From assembly GCA_028692715.1 (NCBI GenBank), contig JAQUWU010000006.1, positions 62,001-126,000 on the forward strand: a stretch of DNA of 64,000 nt, read 5' to 3'. The first letter of the stretch is position 1; each line of letters begins with the position of its first letter. Below the pieces are notes generated by a model. The model was not told the DNA's origin and searched no databases. It saw nothing but the letters and a program-made list of their open reading frames with translations. Below, piece after piece: positions 45,349-54,587 of this stretch. The DNA is from Paludibacter sp. Lineage in GTDB: Bacteria > Bacteroidota > Bacteroidia > Bacteroidales > Paludibacteraceae. The position numbers and the translations under genes are program-made.

Positions 45349-46596
45349 GTGAAAAAATCCTTTTTATATACATTACTTTTATTTATTTCTATTACTTCAT
45401 ATTCAAGAAACAAGGCTCCAATTGAAACAAATGTTGATCGAAAAATTCAGATTTACCTGGATTGTGATGATTGTAACTCTTCATTCTTTACAAGAAATCT
45501 TAATTATGTTGATATTGTAAGGGACGCCAAACTTGCCGATGTGCATATTTTTGGAACAAAGCAAAAAACGGCAAGCAATAGTATTGAATATGGCATGAAT
45601 TTTATTGGATTTAATCGGTATGCTGATCTTCATTATAATTTAAAAACTTTTTCGCCTCAGGATGAAACTGAAATGCTGAAATGGGAAAGATTGTTGAAAA
45701 TTATAAATATTGGACTTCTACCCCATTTGTCAAGAACACCTGAAATTAGCGAAATAAATATTAGTCATTCGGTTGATACTATGGTTACACAAAAAAAGTG
45801 AACATAGTTCCCTGGAATTATTGGATTTTTCGGGTTGAATTAGGCTCTGATTTTGAAGGTGAGGAAAGCAAACAAGAATATTCGTTGAAAAGTTCGTTTA
45901 AAACTGATTGGATAACGGAGACATTAAAATTTAAGTCAACACTTTCTTATGATATTAACAATGAAACTTATAAAGATAATAATGAGATAATTACAAGCAA
46001 AAAAAAAGAAGCCGAATTGAACACCAGACTGATTTATTCTTTGAATCCAAGATGGTTTGTGGGATTATTTGGAGAACTTTCAAGATCTTCTTATCCCAAT
46101 TTAAATTCAGCCATGTATCTGGGACCTGCTATTGAGTATAATATTTTCCCTTTGGGATAAATCTGACAAAAAGGTCTTTACAATTGCATATCATTTGAGA
46201 GCATATTATTATAATTATAACCAATTAACCATATACAATAAATTAGATGAATGGAAAACAACCGAATCTTTAAAATTATCTTTATTAATGCGGCAGCCTT
46301 GGGGCGAAATTGAAAATACACTCGAAGGAGCACATTATTTAGACGACTTCTCAAAAAACAAATTATCGTTTGAATCTAATTTTTCAATTAATGTAGCAAA
46401 AGGCTTGTCAGTTTTTATGGAATTAGATGCTCAGTTATTAAACAATCAATTATATCTTCCTGCAGGGGAAGCTTCAAGAGAGGAGATTCTATTGCAACAA
46501 AGAAAATTGGCTACAAATTTTGAAATCTCAGGGAACTTTGGTATCCGATTTACTTTTGGTTCAAAATACAATAACATTGTCAATCAAAGACTTTAA
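45349..46596 (+). pseudogene. DUF481-like outer-membrane protein gene broken by two frameshifts
   Basis: Three consecutive frames encode one protein. Frame 1 (45349-45801): signal peptide, KIQIYLDCDDCNSSFFTRN, VRDAKLADVHIFG. Frame 2 (45798-46160): WNYWIFRVELGSDFEG, TRLIYSLNPRWFVGLF. Frame 3 (46132-46596): KVFTIAYHLRAYYYN, GIRFTFGS. Breaks fall at an A7 run (45790-45796) and at TTTCCCTTTGGG (46145-46156); restoring one base at each would give about 415 residues of a barrel related to DUF481-type proteins. The start is GTG. Either a genuine pseudogene or two homopolymer sequencing errors. Confidence 0.65.
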
Positions 46597-46713
46597 GTTT
46601 TACTGTTGCTAATTACTTTATTTATCTTGAGATTATGATTATTTTATGATTGTAATGGTTATTATTTTATTAGGATCAGGATGTTTCTTATACAAATTTT
46701 TCAACACAATATT

Positions 46714-48186
46714 ATGAATAAATACTTTTTTTCAGCACTTGCACTTTTACTGTCATTAACTACTTCATGATCGCAACAACTAGCATTTCCGGGGGCAGAA
46801 GGATTCGGCGCATACTCCAAAGGGGGGCGTGGCGGACAAATTGTTGAAGTAACAAACTTACAAGACGATGAAATGGGCTTAATTCCCGGAAGCTTACGAT
46901 GGGCATTTAAAAAAAGTGAATCTGAACCAACAACCATTGTATTTCGGATTTCAGGAGTTATCCATTTGGTTACCGATTTGAGAGGGAAGTTTACAAAAGG
47001 CTTGACTTTAGCCGGACAAACTGCTCCCGGCGATGGTATTTGTATACGTGGGAGTAAAGTAAACTTCGGCGGAAGTTCAAATTTAATAATCCGACACCTA
47101 CGCTTCCGTATTGGTTTGAATGACGATGGTAGTTTTGTAAAAGGAGGTTCAATAGGACTTGAAAATGCCAACAATGTCATTATTGACCATTGTACTTTTG
47201 GGTGGTCGGGCGAAGAAAACATGACCATGTATGATAATGATTTCACCACAGTTCAATGGTGCATCATCCATGAGGGACTTTACGCGTCGGGGCATGCAAA
47301 AGGAGCACGCAGCTTTGGGGTTCAGTGGGGAGGTCAAAATGCGACTTATCATCACAATTTATTAGCACATAACAATAATCGAAGCCCACGATTCAACGGC
47401 AGTAAACACCACGATATTAATGTTGTATACGAGTATGTAAACAATGTCAATTATAATTGGGGCAGAGCTACTTCTGCCTATGGAGCCTACATTGAGATTC
47501 CAAACGGAACGTATGATTGTAACTTTATAAATAACTATTACAAGCCTGGTCCGGCCAGACCGGGTGATATGCCTTCATTTTTTGCTAATTCATTGCATCA
47601 CTCCATACAAGGCGACTCAATAATGGCAAAATGGTATATGAATGGGAATATTATGGAGGGTTCTGCAAATAAAGCTCTGAATAAGGATAACTCACTTGGG
47701 CTTAATGCAGAAATGTATAAACCGGCAGGGGTTCAAAAATCGGCTTTAATCTCCTTAAAACCTTTTATTATTCCACATAAACTTAATATTGAAACAGCCG
47801 AGAATGCTTATAAAAGTGTGTTGGCGGGTGCAGGTGCATTTCCAAGAGATGTTGTAGATAAACGCATTGTACTTGAAGTACGTACTGGAACTGCAACAGG
47901 AAAAGGTACAACAGCAAAATATCACGAAAAAAATGAAGCCACATTAGTGGATAATCCATATTATGGAGTTGCCAAAGGAATCATTGATAATCCTGTTATG
48001 GCGTTCGGAGAAAACGCATATCCTGAATATAAAACATTTAATGTACCAACAGATTCTGATCATGACGGTATGCCTGACGAATGGGAAAAGAAAAATGGAC
48101 TCGATCCAAACAATGCAGAGGACAGAAATATAGTTGGAAAGGATGGTTACACTATGTTGGAAAAATATTTAAACAGTATAAAATAA
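46714..48186 (+). pseudogene. PL1 pectate lyase gene interrupted by an in-frame TGA
   Basis: From the ATG at 46714 the frame reads a signal peptide. It then has TGA at 46768-46770 (codon 19) and continues unbroken for 471 codons with all PL1 features: QQLAFPGAEGFGAYSKGGRG, LAGQTAPGDGICIRG, DHCTFGWSGEE, NNRSPRFNGSK and the acidic tail DSDHDGMPDEWEKKNG. The paralogues read TSWSQQLAF or TSWAQQLAF here, so TGA stands where a Trp codon (TGG) is expected: one G-to-A change. A downstream in-frame ATG (46873) would give a form lacking the signal peptide. Other genes here use TGA as stop, so recoding is unlikely. Confidence 0.85.
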
Positions 48187-48242
48187 AAGACGAGTCTAAA
48201 ATTCTATCTTTGCTTTCATTGGAATAACTTAAATTTGAAAAA

Positions 48243-49625
48243 ATGAAAATAGTATTGAAATTTTTTATCGTATTGTTCTTATGTGTTCCCCTTAGCACCC
48301 GGGGGCAAGTAAAAGCGCAAAAAAGCAAAGCAGCCGGAGTAGTATACAATGTGTATGATTTTGGTGCCAAAGGAGATGGGAAAACAAATGATCAAAAAGC
48401 CATCCAGAAAGCAATTGACACTTGTGGAAAAACAGGTGGCACTGTATTGTTGAAAAAAGGAAATTTTCTTACCGGGCAAATTGAATTGGTGAGTAATATC
48501 ACATTGCAAATTGATACAACAGCAGTAATTTTGGGCATTCAATCCGACAAAGAAGAACATTATCCCCATAAACTGATTGAAACCAACTATCCAAACCGAA
48601 TGCTCGAAGACTGTCAACGAAGACTGATTTACGGAAATAATATAGAGAATGTTAGCATTACAGGCGGTGGAACCATTAATGGTCAGGGAAGTTACGATCA
48701 ATGGATGAATGTCAAAAACCTGGGAACGGAAAAAGACCGGCCTTCCATATTTACGATTGTTGGTTCAAAAAATATCTCGGTGTCAAATATAACGTTGCTT
48801 TATCCGGCATGCTGGACACAGGTCTATATTGAATGTGACAACGTCCATATTCAAAACATCAAAGTAAATACCGGTGAACTGACTCCCAACCGTGATGGAA
48901 TTGACATTGTTGACTGCCATAAAGTGTTGATAGAAGATTGTTTTATTCAGTCAGAAGATGATGGTATCTGCTTCAAAAGCGGTAGTGAATATGGTTGTAA
49001 GGATGTAGTAGTGAGACGCTGTACTATGGATAAATTAAATGTAATTCCCGGCAATTGCATTAAACTGGGAACGGATGGTTTGGGAAGTTTTATGAATTTC
49101 GAGTTTCATGATTTGATATTGAAAAATGCAGTTGCTCAAACAGCCATTGTTATTGAATCTATGGACGGTGCAGTGATAGACAATATCAATGTTTCAAATT
49201 GTGACATTACAAATTGCGGACAGGCAATTTTCATTTTGCTGGCCGACCGAAAACGTACCGTTCCTGACCGAAAGCCACGTATTGGAAGTATCTCGAACGT
49301 ATATTTCAAGAATATTAAAGGTCGAAATTTCACACAGCAATTTCCATCCATCATCACAGGCATTGAGGGTCACAATATTCAAAATATCACTTTCGAGAAT
49401 TTTGATCTTGTAGTAAAAGGTGGAATAAATTCAGTCGACCAACAAGTGATGGAATATGATGGTACTTATCCCGAAGGCAATAAATTTGGCGAAACCAACG
49501 CCCATGCATTTTTTGTTAGGCATGCAGATAAAGTATCTTTTATTAACTGTAAGATTAGTTCGGAATTAAAAGATGCCCGTCCATGGCTGATACATAAAGA
49601 TGTGAAAACTGTAGAAATCAAATAA
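48243..49625 (+). CDS. GH28-family polygalacturonase-like enzyme, atypical active site
   Basis: 460 residues with a signal peptide (to about residue 26). Right-handed beta-helix of GH28: YNVYDFGAKGDGKTNDQKAI, the catalytic-Asp segments NRDGIDIVDC and SEDDGICFKSG. In place of the usual GHG motif is PGNCIKLGTDGLG, and the RIK segment reads ESMDGAVIDN. The third Asp pair is present, but the histidine and RIK are not, so specificity may differ from ordinary polygalacturonase (for example rhamnogalacturonan or xylogalacturonan). 57 bp after the PL1 pseudogene. Confidence 0.85.
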   Translation: MKIVLKFFIVLFLCVPLSTRGQVKAQKSKAAGVVYNVYDFGAKGDGKTNDQKAIQKAIDTCGKTGGTVLLKKGNFLTGQIELVSNITLQIDTTAVILGIQSDKEEHYPHKLIETNYPNRMLEDCQRRLIYGNNIENVSITGGGTINGQGSYDQWMNVKNLGTEKDRPSIFTIVGSKNISVSNITLLYPACWTQVYIECDNVHIQNIKVNTGELTPNRDGIDIVDCHKVLIEDCFIQSEDDGICFKSGSEYGCKDVVVRRCTMDKLNVIPGNCIKLGTDGLGSFMNFEFHDLILKNAVAQTAIVIESMDGAVIDNINVSNCDITNCGQAIFILLADRKRTVPDRKPRIGSISNVYFKNIKGRNFTQQFPSIITGIEGHNIQNITFENFDLVVKGGINSVDQQVMEYDGTYPEGNKFGETNAHAFFVRHADKVSFINCKISSELKDARPWLIHKDVKTVEIK

Positions 49626-49865
49626 TAAAGCTATTTACTTAGAAAAGGGACAGAGTCCCGATAATCTTTGTAGAAATAATTAAGCCCCAAAAACCGAGGT
49701 GCAGCGCACCGAATTGAAAATCGGCGTAGCCAACTATAAGTTAGGACATATTGCGGATAATCATTATTTTATAAGGGCTATTTATAAAAAACTCTAATAC
49801 AATGATAGATACCAGCGACGAGCAGTCAGGTTTCGATAGACATATAAAAAACAAATTACAATCAG
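49626..49865. repeat. Intergenic stretch with GGTGCAGCGCACC palindrome
   Basis: GGTGC-AGC-GCACC (49699-49711) sits within ACCGAGGTGCAGCGCACCGA, a short hairpin of the type seen dispersed between Bacteroidota genes. A 26-codon open frame (49802-49882, MIDTSDEQSGF...) overlaps the following gene start; it could be a leader peptide but has no other support. Confidence 0.45.
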
Positions 49866-50858
49866 ATGAAAGAGATAATTAAATTTGTAATCATTGGAAG
49901 CGGCAATATTGCCAATACCTACGCTAAGGCAATTCAAAAAATTGAAAATGCTGAAGTCGTTGGTATAGTATCGACTAAATTAAATAAATTGGCGAATTTT
50001 AGTCATCTTCCATCATTTCATAACTTACTTGAAATTGATCTGGATTTTGATGCCATCATTATTTGTACCCCAAATGGATATCATCACCTCAGTGCTATAG
50101 AAGCTGCCTCGTTAGGCAAACATGTACTCTGCGAAAAGCCCATTGGTATAACCTTAGAGTCTATCGATAAAATGATTGACGCTTGTAAAGAAAACAAGGT
50201 GAAATTGGGTGTTGCCTATCAGCGAAGGTTTAGCTCGGATAATCCGATTGTCAAGAAATTAATTGATGAAAAGAAGCTGGGAAAGATTTTTTCGGTTGAT
50301 TTAGCCGTTAAAAATTATCGGGATGATAATTATTACAATTCAGCTGCTTATCGGGGAACTTATGAAATTGACGGTGGTGGTCCATTTATTCAACAAGCTT
50401 CGCATTATATCGATTTATATTACTGGTTTTTTGGAAAACCAACCCGGCTTGTAAGTCAGTTGGCCACTTTTGTTCATAATATTGAAGTTGAAGATCATGG
50501 CGCGGCTATATGTCTTCACGATTCAGGTATGATTGGTACTATTACTGCATCGACAGCCACAAAACCCGGATTTCCTGCAAAAATGGAAATTTACAGCAGC
50601 AAAGGTTTTCTTATTTTAGAGAATGATGTAATCACACATTGGGACATTGAAGGGGTTGAAAATCCCACCAAACAACAGTCGAAAAAGAACACGCATACAG
50701 GAGCTTCTACAGCATCAGTTGAAGATACATCAAATCATGAACTCATACTTAATGACTTTATTGATTCGATAATTACTGGAAAAGACCCTCTGATTACTGG
50801 TGAGTCCGCAAGAAACGCGACAGAAATTATCCTGGAAATTTATAAAAATCAGTTTTAA
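49866..50858 (+). CDS. Gfo/Idh/MocA-family NAD(P)-dependent oxidoreductase
   Basis: 330 residues, cytoplasmic. N-terminal Rossmann fold (FVIIGSGNIANTYAKAI) and the family signature HVLCEKPIGITLESI with its Lys. The C-terminal sheet domain contains AYRGTYEIDGGGPFIQQASHYIDLYYWFFG, where the His within SHYID is the usual catalytic residue. Family members oxidise or reduce sugars, uronates and inositols. In this locus a sugar released from pectin (galacturonate, apiose, rhamnose or derivative) is a likely substrate; not decidable by sequence. Confidence 0.9.
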   Translation: MKEIIKFVIIGSGNIANTYAKAIQKIENAEVVGIVSTKLNKLANFSHLPSFHNLLEIDLDFDAIIICTPNGYHHLSAIEAASLGKHVLCEKPIGITLESIDKMIDACKENKVKLGVAYQRRFSSDNPIVKKLIDEKKLGKIFSVDLAVKNYRDDNYYNSAAYRGTYEIDGGGPFIQQASHYIDLYYWFFGKPTRLVSQLATFVHNIEVEDHGAAICLHDSGMIGTITASTATKPGFPAKMEIYSSKGFLILENDVITHWDIEGVENPTKQQSKKNTHTGASTASVEDTSNHELILNDFIDSIITGKDPLITGESARNATEIILEIYKNQF

Positions 50859-50887
50859 TAATTTTATTCGTAAAATAAAGGAACAAT

Positions 50888-51382
50888 ATGTCAAATAAAA
50901 AAACAAAAAGTAAAGCCCTATTCTCGCTACTGTTTCTATTGATTATACTTTCAGTAAAAATTGATGCCAGCACAAAAAAGATTGTACCTAATCAAATTGA
51001 AAATGCTGAAGTAAACAAAACTAACAGCAACATAATTGATATTAATCAAGAAAAAAATATTGTCAATGAGAAAAAAAACACTTCAGAATGGATAATTAAG
51101 GGAAGTTCAATCGATTTTATAAACGGACGGCGACCATATAATCTGGATGGACGGGAAATAAATTCAAAACATTTTGTAGTACGAATAACCACACCAGAAA
51201 ACCCCTTTGAACCGCACAAACATAAGCAGTCTGAATTGTGGTTTATTATTGAAGGCAAAGGAAAAGTACTACTTAACGGTAAAGAATATGATGTGGAAAA
51301 AAACGACCTGATTATCCTCGATCCTTGGGTAGAACATAGGCTCACTACTACTAGTCAGTTGACTTGGATTTGCCTTGGCTAG
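50888..51382 (+). CDS. Secreted single-domain cupin protein
   Basis: 164 residues with an N-terminal hydrophobic export segment (about 9-27). A low-complexity linker is followed by a cupin fold at about 85-164: EPHKHKQSELWFIIEGKGKV contains the His-x-His ... Glu metal ligands, and WVEHRLTT supplies the second His. KdgF, a cupin of pectin catabolism, converts unsaturated galacturonate to a linear keto form and has a similar small size, but it is normally cytoplasmic. A KdgF-like role in the periplasm is a hypothesis; another cupin function is equally possible. Confidence 0.72.
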   Translation: MSNKKTKSKALFSLLFLLIILSVKIDASTKKIVPNQIENAEVNKTNSNIIDINQEKNIVNEKKNTSEWIIKGSSIDFINGRRPYNLDGREINSKHFVVRITTPENPFEPHKHKQSELWFIIEGKGKVLLNGKEYDVEKNDLIILDPWVEHRLTTTSQLTWICLG

Positions 51383-51477
51383 ATAAATTTTCGGTATAGT
51401 ACATCGATAGAACTTTTATTATAATAATTTCTTGCATAAAACAATTCAAATAAGGTACAAAACCATATAAAAAACAG

Positions 51478-52818
51478 ATGAAAAAACACTTTTTATTATT
51501 ACTCGTAATCGTATTGTTTACTAATACATCAATATCTCAACAACTTGCATTTCCGGGAGCTGAAGGTTTCGGTGCTTATTCCATTGGCGGACGTGGCGGG
51601 CAGGTAATTTTTGTTACTAATCTGAATGATCAGGGTCCGGGTAGTTTGCGATGGGCAGTTGAACAAGAAGGTCCGCGTACCGTTGTGTTTGCTGTATCTG
51701 GAACCATTGAACTCAAGAAAAGGCTTGATATTGAGCATCCTTATATAACCGTTGCCGGGCAAACAGCACATGGTGATGGAATTTGCCTTAAAGGCGAAAC
51801 AGTAAAGATTTTAACACACGATGTAATTATTCGTTACCTACGCGTTCGAGTTGGTGATGCTAAATTTAATGTGAGAGGCTCCAACCAAGGGAAAGATGCC
51901 ATCGATATATCGGTTGGTGAGGATATTATTGTTGATCATTGTTCTGCTAGCTGGAGTTTAGATGAAGCTCTGTCTGCTTCAACCAAAAATCCAACTCTTA
52001 CCCGAGTAACAGTTCAATGGTGTTTTATTACCGAAGGTTTGAATGTCGATCACCATGGTTTTGGTTCATTAATTCGCGGAACAGGCGGTGCAAAATACAG
52101 TTATCTGCATAATCTCTATGCACATAATTACGGTCGCAATCCACGCCCGGGAAACTACAATGTAAATCCCTACGACAAAGATCCCCTAGGATTGTTGTTG
52201 GATTTCAGGAACAATGTGATTTACAACTGGGGTGGAGAACACGCAGGATACAATAATGACTCAATAAGTGTTACCCGTTTAAATTATGTAGGAAACTACC
52301 TGATTTCCGGAGCAGATTCGAAAGCAACCGGAATTGCTTATTCTACCGGTTCTGCCTTTGATCGCTCGTATTTCGAAGCTAATTACTACGACGAAAAACT
52401 ACCTACCAATCAATGGTCTTTAGTAAAATTCCGTAAAAACTGGACCGAAAAAAATATTCAGAATTTTAAGCTGTCAGTTCCCTTCGAAACTGGACCGGTG
52501 AAAACAGAAGATGCACAAGTAGCCTATCAACAGGTTCTGAATAATGGTGGAGCCACCTTGCCCAAACGCGATGCGGTTGATAGTAGAATAGTGAACGGTG
52601 TAAAAACCCGAACCGGGCGGATTATTAAAAGTCAGGACGATGTGGGTGGCTGGCCGGAATTGAAAAATGCCCCCGCTCCTACTGATTCCGACCAAGATGG
52701 CATGCCTGATACTTGGGAAATTAAAAACAATCTTAATCCAAGAAATGCTGATGACAGAAATAAAATTGGAACAAATGGATACAGCATGTTAGAAAAATAT
52801 TTAAATACTATAAAATAA
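51478..52818 (+). CDS. Pectate lyase family 1 (PL1)
   Basis: 446 residues. Signal peptide ending near TSISQ. Mature start QQLAFPGAEGFGAYSIGGRG. Core: TVAGQTAHGDGICLKG (His for Pro), DHCSASWSLDEALS, NYGRNPRPGNYN with the candidate base Arg, and an acidic tail DSDQDGMPDTWEIKNN. Distinct loops (FNVRGSNQGKDAID, KATGIAYSTGSAFD) separate it from the trio at 34-38 kb; it is closest to the interrupted PL1 at 46.7 kb in its mature N-terminus. Eight bp before the next PL1 gene. Confidence 0.92.
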   Translation: MKKHFLLLLVIVLFTNTSISQQLAFPGAEGFGAYSIGGRGGQVIFVTNLNDQGPGSLRWAVEQEGPRTVVFAVSGTIELKKRLDIEHPYITVAGQTAHGDGICLKGETVKILTHDVIIRYLRVRVGDAKFNVRGSNQGKDAIDISVGEDIIVDHCSASWSLDEALSASTKNPTLTRVTVQWCFITEGLNVDHHGFGSLIRGTGGAKYSYLHNLYAHNYGRNPRPGNYNVNPYDKDPLGLLLDFRNNVIYNWGGEHAGYNNDSISVTRLNYVGNYLISGADSKATGIAYSTGSAFDRSYFEANYYDEKLPTNQWSLVKFRKNWTEKNIQNFKLSVPFETGPVKTEDAQVAYQQVLNNGGATLPKRDAVDSRIVNGVKTRTGRIIKSQDDVGGWPELKNAPAPTDSDQDGMPDTWEIKNNLNPRNADDRNKIGTNGYSMLEKYLNTIK

Positions 52819-52825
52819 AAATAAT

Positions 52826-54514
52826 ATGAAAAAAGAATTAAATTTATTAGCGATTTGCATTTTAGGTTTGGTAATGACGACCAATGCACAATATCCAAAA
52901 ATACCTGAAGATGTAGGTATAGCCTCAAAACAATTATTGAAAAAGGCAGATAGTTTATCAAACCTGGCTTGGGAGAAAGCTTTACCAACAATCGAAAAAG
53001 AAGCTCGTGAAGGAAGACCTTATAATCCATGGGCAGCCCGACCATTCGATTTACCACAAGCTGAAATTCCAGCTTTCCCCGGAGCTGAGGGAGGTGGAAT
53101 GTTTACTTTTGGCGGACGTGGCGGTAAAGTGATTACCGTAACAAGCCTCGAAGACAATGGTCCCGGGACTTTAAGAGAAGCTTGCGAGACAGGTGGTGCA
53201 AGAATCATAGTTTTTAATGTGGCTGGAATAATCAGATTAAAATCTCCACTGTCAGTTCGTGCTCCTTATGTAACTATTGCCGGACAAACTGCGCCCGGAG
53301 ACGGTATTTGCATTGCTGGTGAAAGCTTTTGGATTGACACACACGATGTAATTATCAGACACATGCGTTTTCGCCGTGGAGAGACATGGGTTGGACGACG
53401 TGACGATGCAATTGGAGGTAATGGTATTGGAAATATTATGTTCGATCATATTTCAGCAAGTTGGGGACTTGATGAAAATATGTCGATGTACCGTCATATG
53501 TATTTGAAAGATCCACGCACGGCTCCGGTTAAATTAGGAACTGTAAACATTACTATTCAAAATTCAATATTTTCGGAGGCTTTAGATACTTGGAATCACT
53601 CATTCGGAAGTACCCTTGGAGGAGAAAATTGCTCTTTTATTCGAAACCTGTGGGCCAACAATGCCGGTAGAAACCCATCCATAGGTTGGAATGGCATCTT
53701 TAACTTCACCAACAATGTAGTATTCAACTGGGTTCACCGTAGTATCGATGGCGGAGACCATACTGCATCTTATAATATCATTAATAACTACTTTAAGCCA
53801 GGGCCTTTAACACCACTCAATAAATCTGTAAGCCATAGAATATTAAAACCGGAGTCGAGATACACTTTTAATGGAAAAAAAGTATATGGAATGGTGTATG
53901 TAAATGGTAACGTAATTGAAGGAAATAATAAAGTCACAAAGAACAACTGGGATGGTGGTGTTCAGATTGAAAACATGGATGATGCAGGTGAATTTACTCG
54001 ATCTATCAAATTAGAAAAACCTGCTACAATGCCATACATGACCATAATATCTGCAGAAAAAGCTTATGATTTTGTAGTAGAGAATGCAGGTGCAACACTT
54101 CCAAAGCGCGATGCAGTTGACTTACGCATAAGTCGCACTGTTAAAACAGGTGTACCTGAATACGTTGAAGGGGTTGACAACTCAGATGTACCTAAATTTA
54201 AATACCGCAGCTTACCAGAGGATTCGTATAAAAAAGGAATCATAACCGATATTAGACAAGTGGGTGGTTATCCAGAATACAAAGGTGAGTCGTATGTTGA
54301 TACAGACAAAGACGGAATGCCCGATGCATGGGAGAAAAAGTATGCCAAACTAGGATTGGATCCAAATAATCCTAATGATGCTAATCTGGATTGTAATGGT
54401 GATGGCTATACTAATATTGAAAAGTACATCAACGGCATTAATCCAACAAAAAAAGTAGATTGGAAAGACCTGAAAAAAAACGAGGATACACTCAGTAAAA
54501 AAGGTGGTTTGTAA
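52826..54514 (+). CDS. PL1-type pectate lyase with helical N-terminal extension
   Basis: 562 residues. Signal peptide (to about residue 20), then a ~65-residue, Lys/Glu-rich helical stretch (KQLLKKADSLSNLAWEKALP, RPYNPWAARPFDLP) before the beta-helix at IPAFPGAEGGGMFTFGGRGG. TIAGQTAPGDGICIAG, DHISASWGLDENMS and NNAGRNPSIGWNG mark the fold; the last motif reads NPS rather than NPR, so the usual second Arg is absent. The acidic tail is DTDKDGMPDAWEKKYAKL, followed by an extra ~20 residues (KKVDWKDLKKNEDTLSKKGG). It may act on a substituted pectin. Confidence 0.88.
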   Translation: MKKELNLLAICILGLVMTTNAQYPKIPEDVGIASKQLLKKADSLSNLAWEKALPTIEKEAREGRPYNPWAARPFDLPQAEIPAFPGAEGGGMFTFGGRGGKVITVTSLEDNGPGTLREACETGGARIIVFNVAGIIRLKSPLSVRAPYVTIAGQTAPGDGICIAGESFWIDTHDVIIRHMRFRRGETWVGRRDDAIGGNGIGNIMFDHISASWGLDENMSMYRHMYLKDPRTAPVKLGTVNITIQNSIFSEALDTWNHSFGSTLGGENCSFIRNLWANNAGRNPSIGWNGIFNFTNNVVFNWVHRSIDGGDHTASYNIINNYFKPGPLTPLNKSVSHRILKPESRYTFNGKKVYGMVYVNGNVIEGNNKVTKNNWDGGVQIENMDDAGEFTRSIKLEKPATMPYMTIISAEKAYDFVVENAGATLPKRDAVDLRISRTVKTGVPEYVEGVDNSDVPKFKYRSLPEDSYKKGIITDIRQVGGYPEYKGESYVDTDKDGMPDAWEKKYAKLGLDPNNPNDANLDCNGDGYTNIEKYINGINPTKKVDWKDLKKNEDTLSKKGGL

Positions 54515-54587
54515 TTATACAAAATAGCAATAAACAATTGTTTTTTTTATGTGATACATTTATTTAAATGATAATACATTTTAAATC

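Noticed and set aside
46768-46770. TGA read as Trp (alternative genetic code)
   Set aside because: Other genes, such as the receiver gene ending at 19846, use TGA as a normal stop, and Trp is encoded by TGG throughout.
46701-47249. 182-codon open frame antisense to the interrupted PL1
   Set aside because: It mirrors the PL1 coding strand, and the same kind of Pro/Ser-rich antisense frame appears opposite other PL1 genes (34238-34423, 37110-37427).
49802-49882. 26-codon frame (MIDTSDEQSGF...) overlapping the Gfo/Idh start
   Set aside because: Its first residues recall the FabH N-terminus, but the similarity stops after seven residues; there is no promoter or second feature to support a gene.
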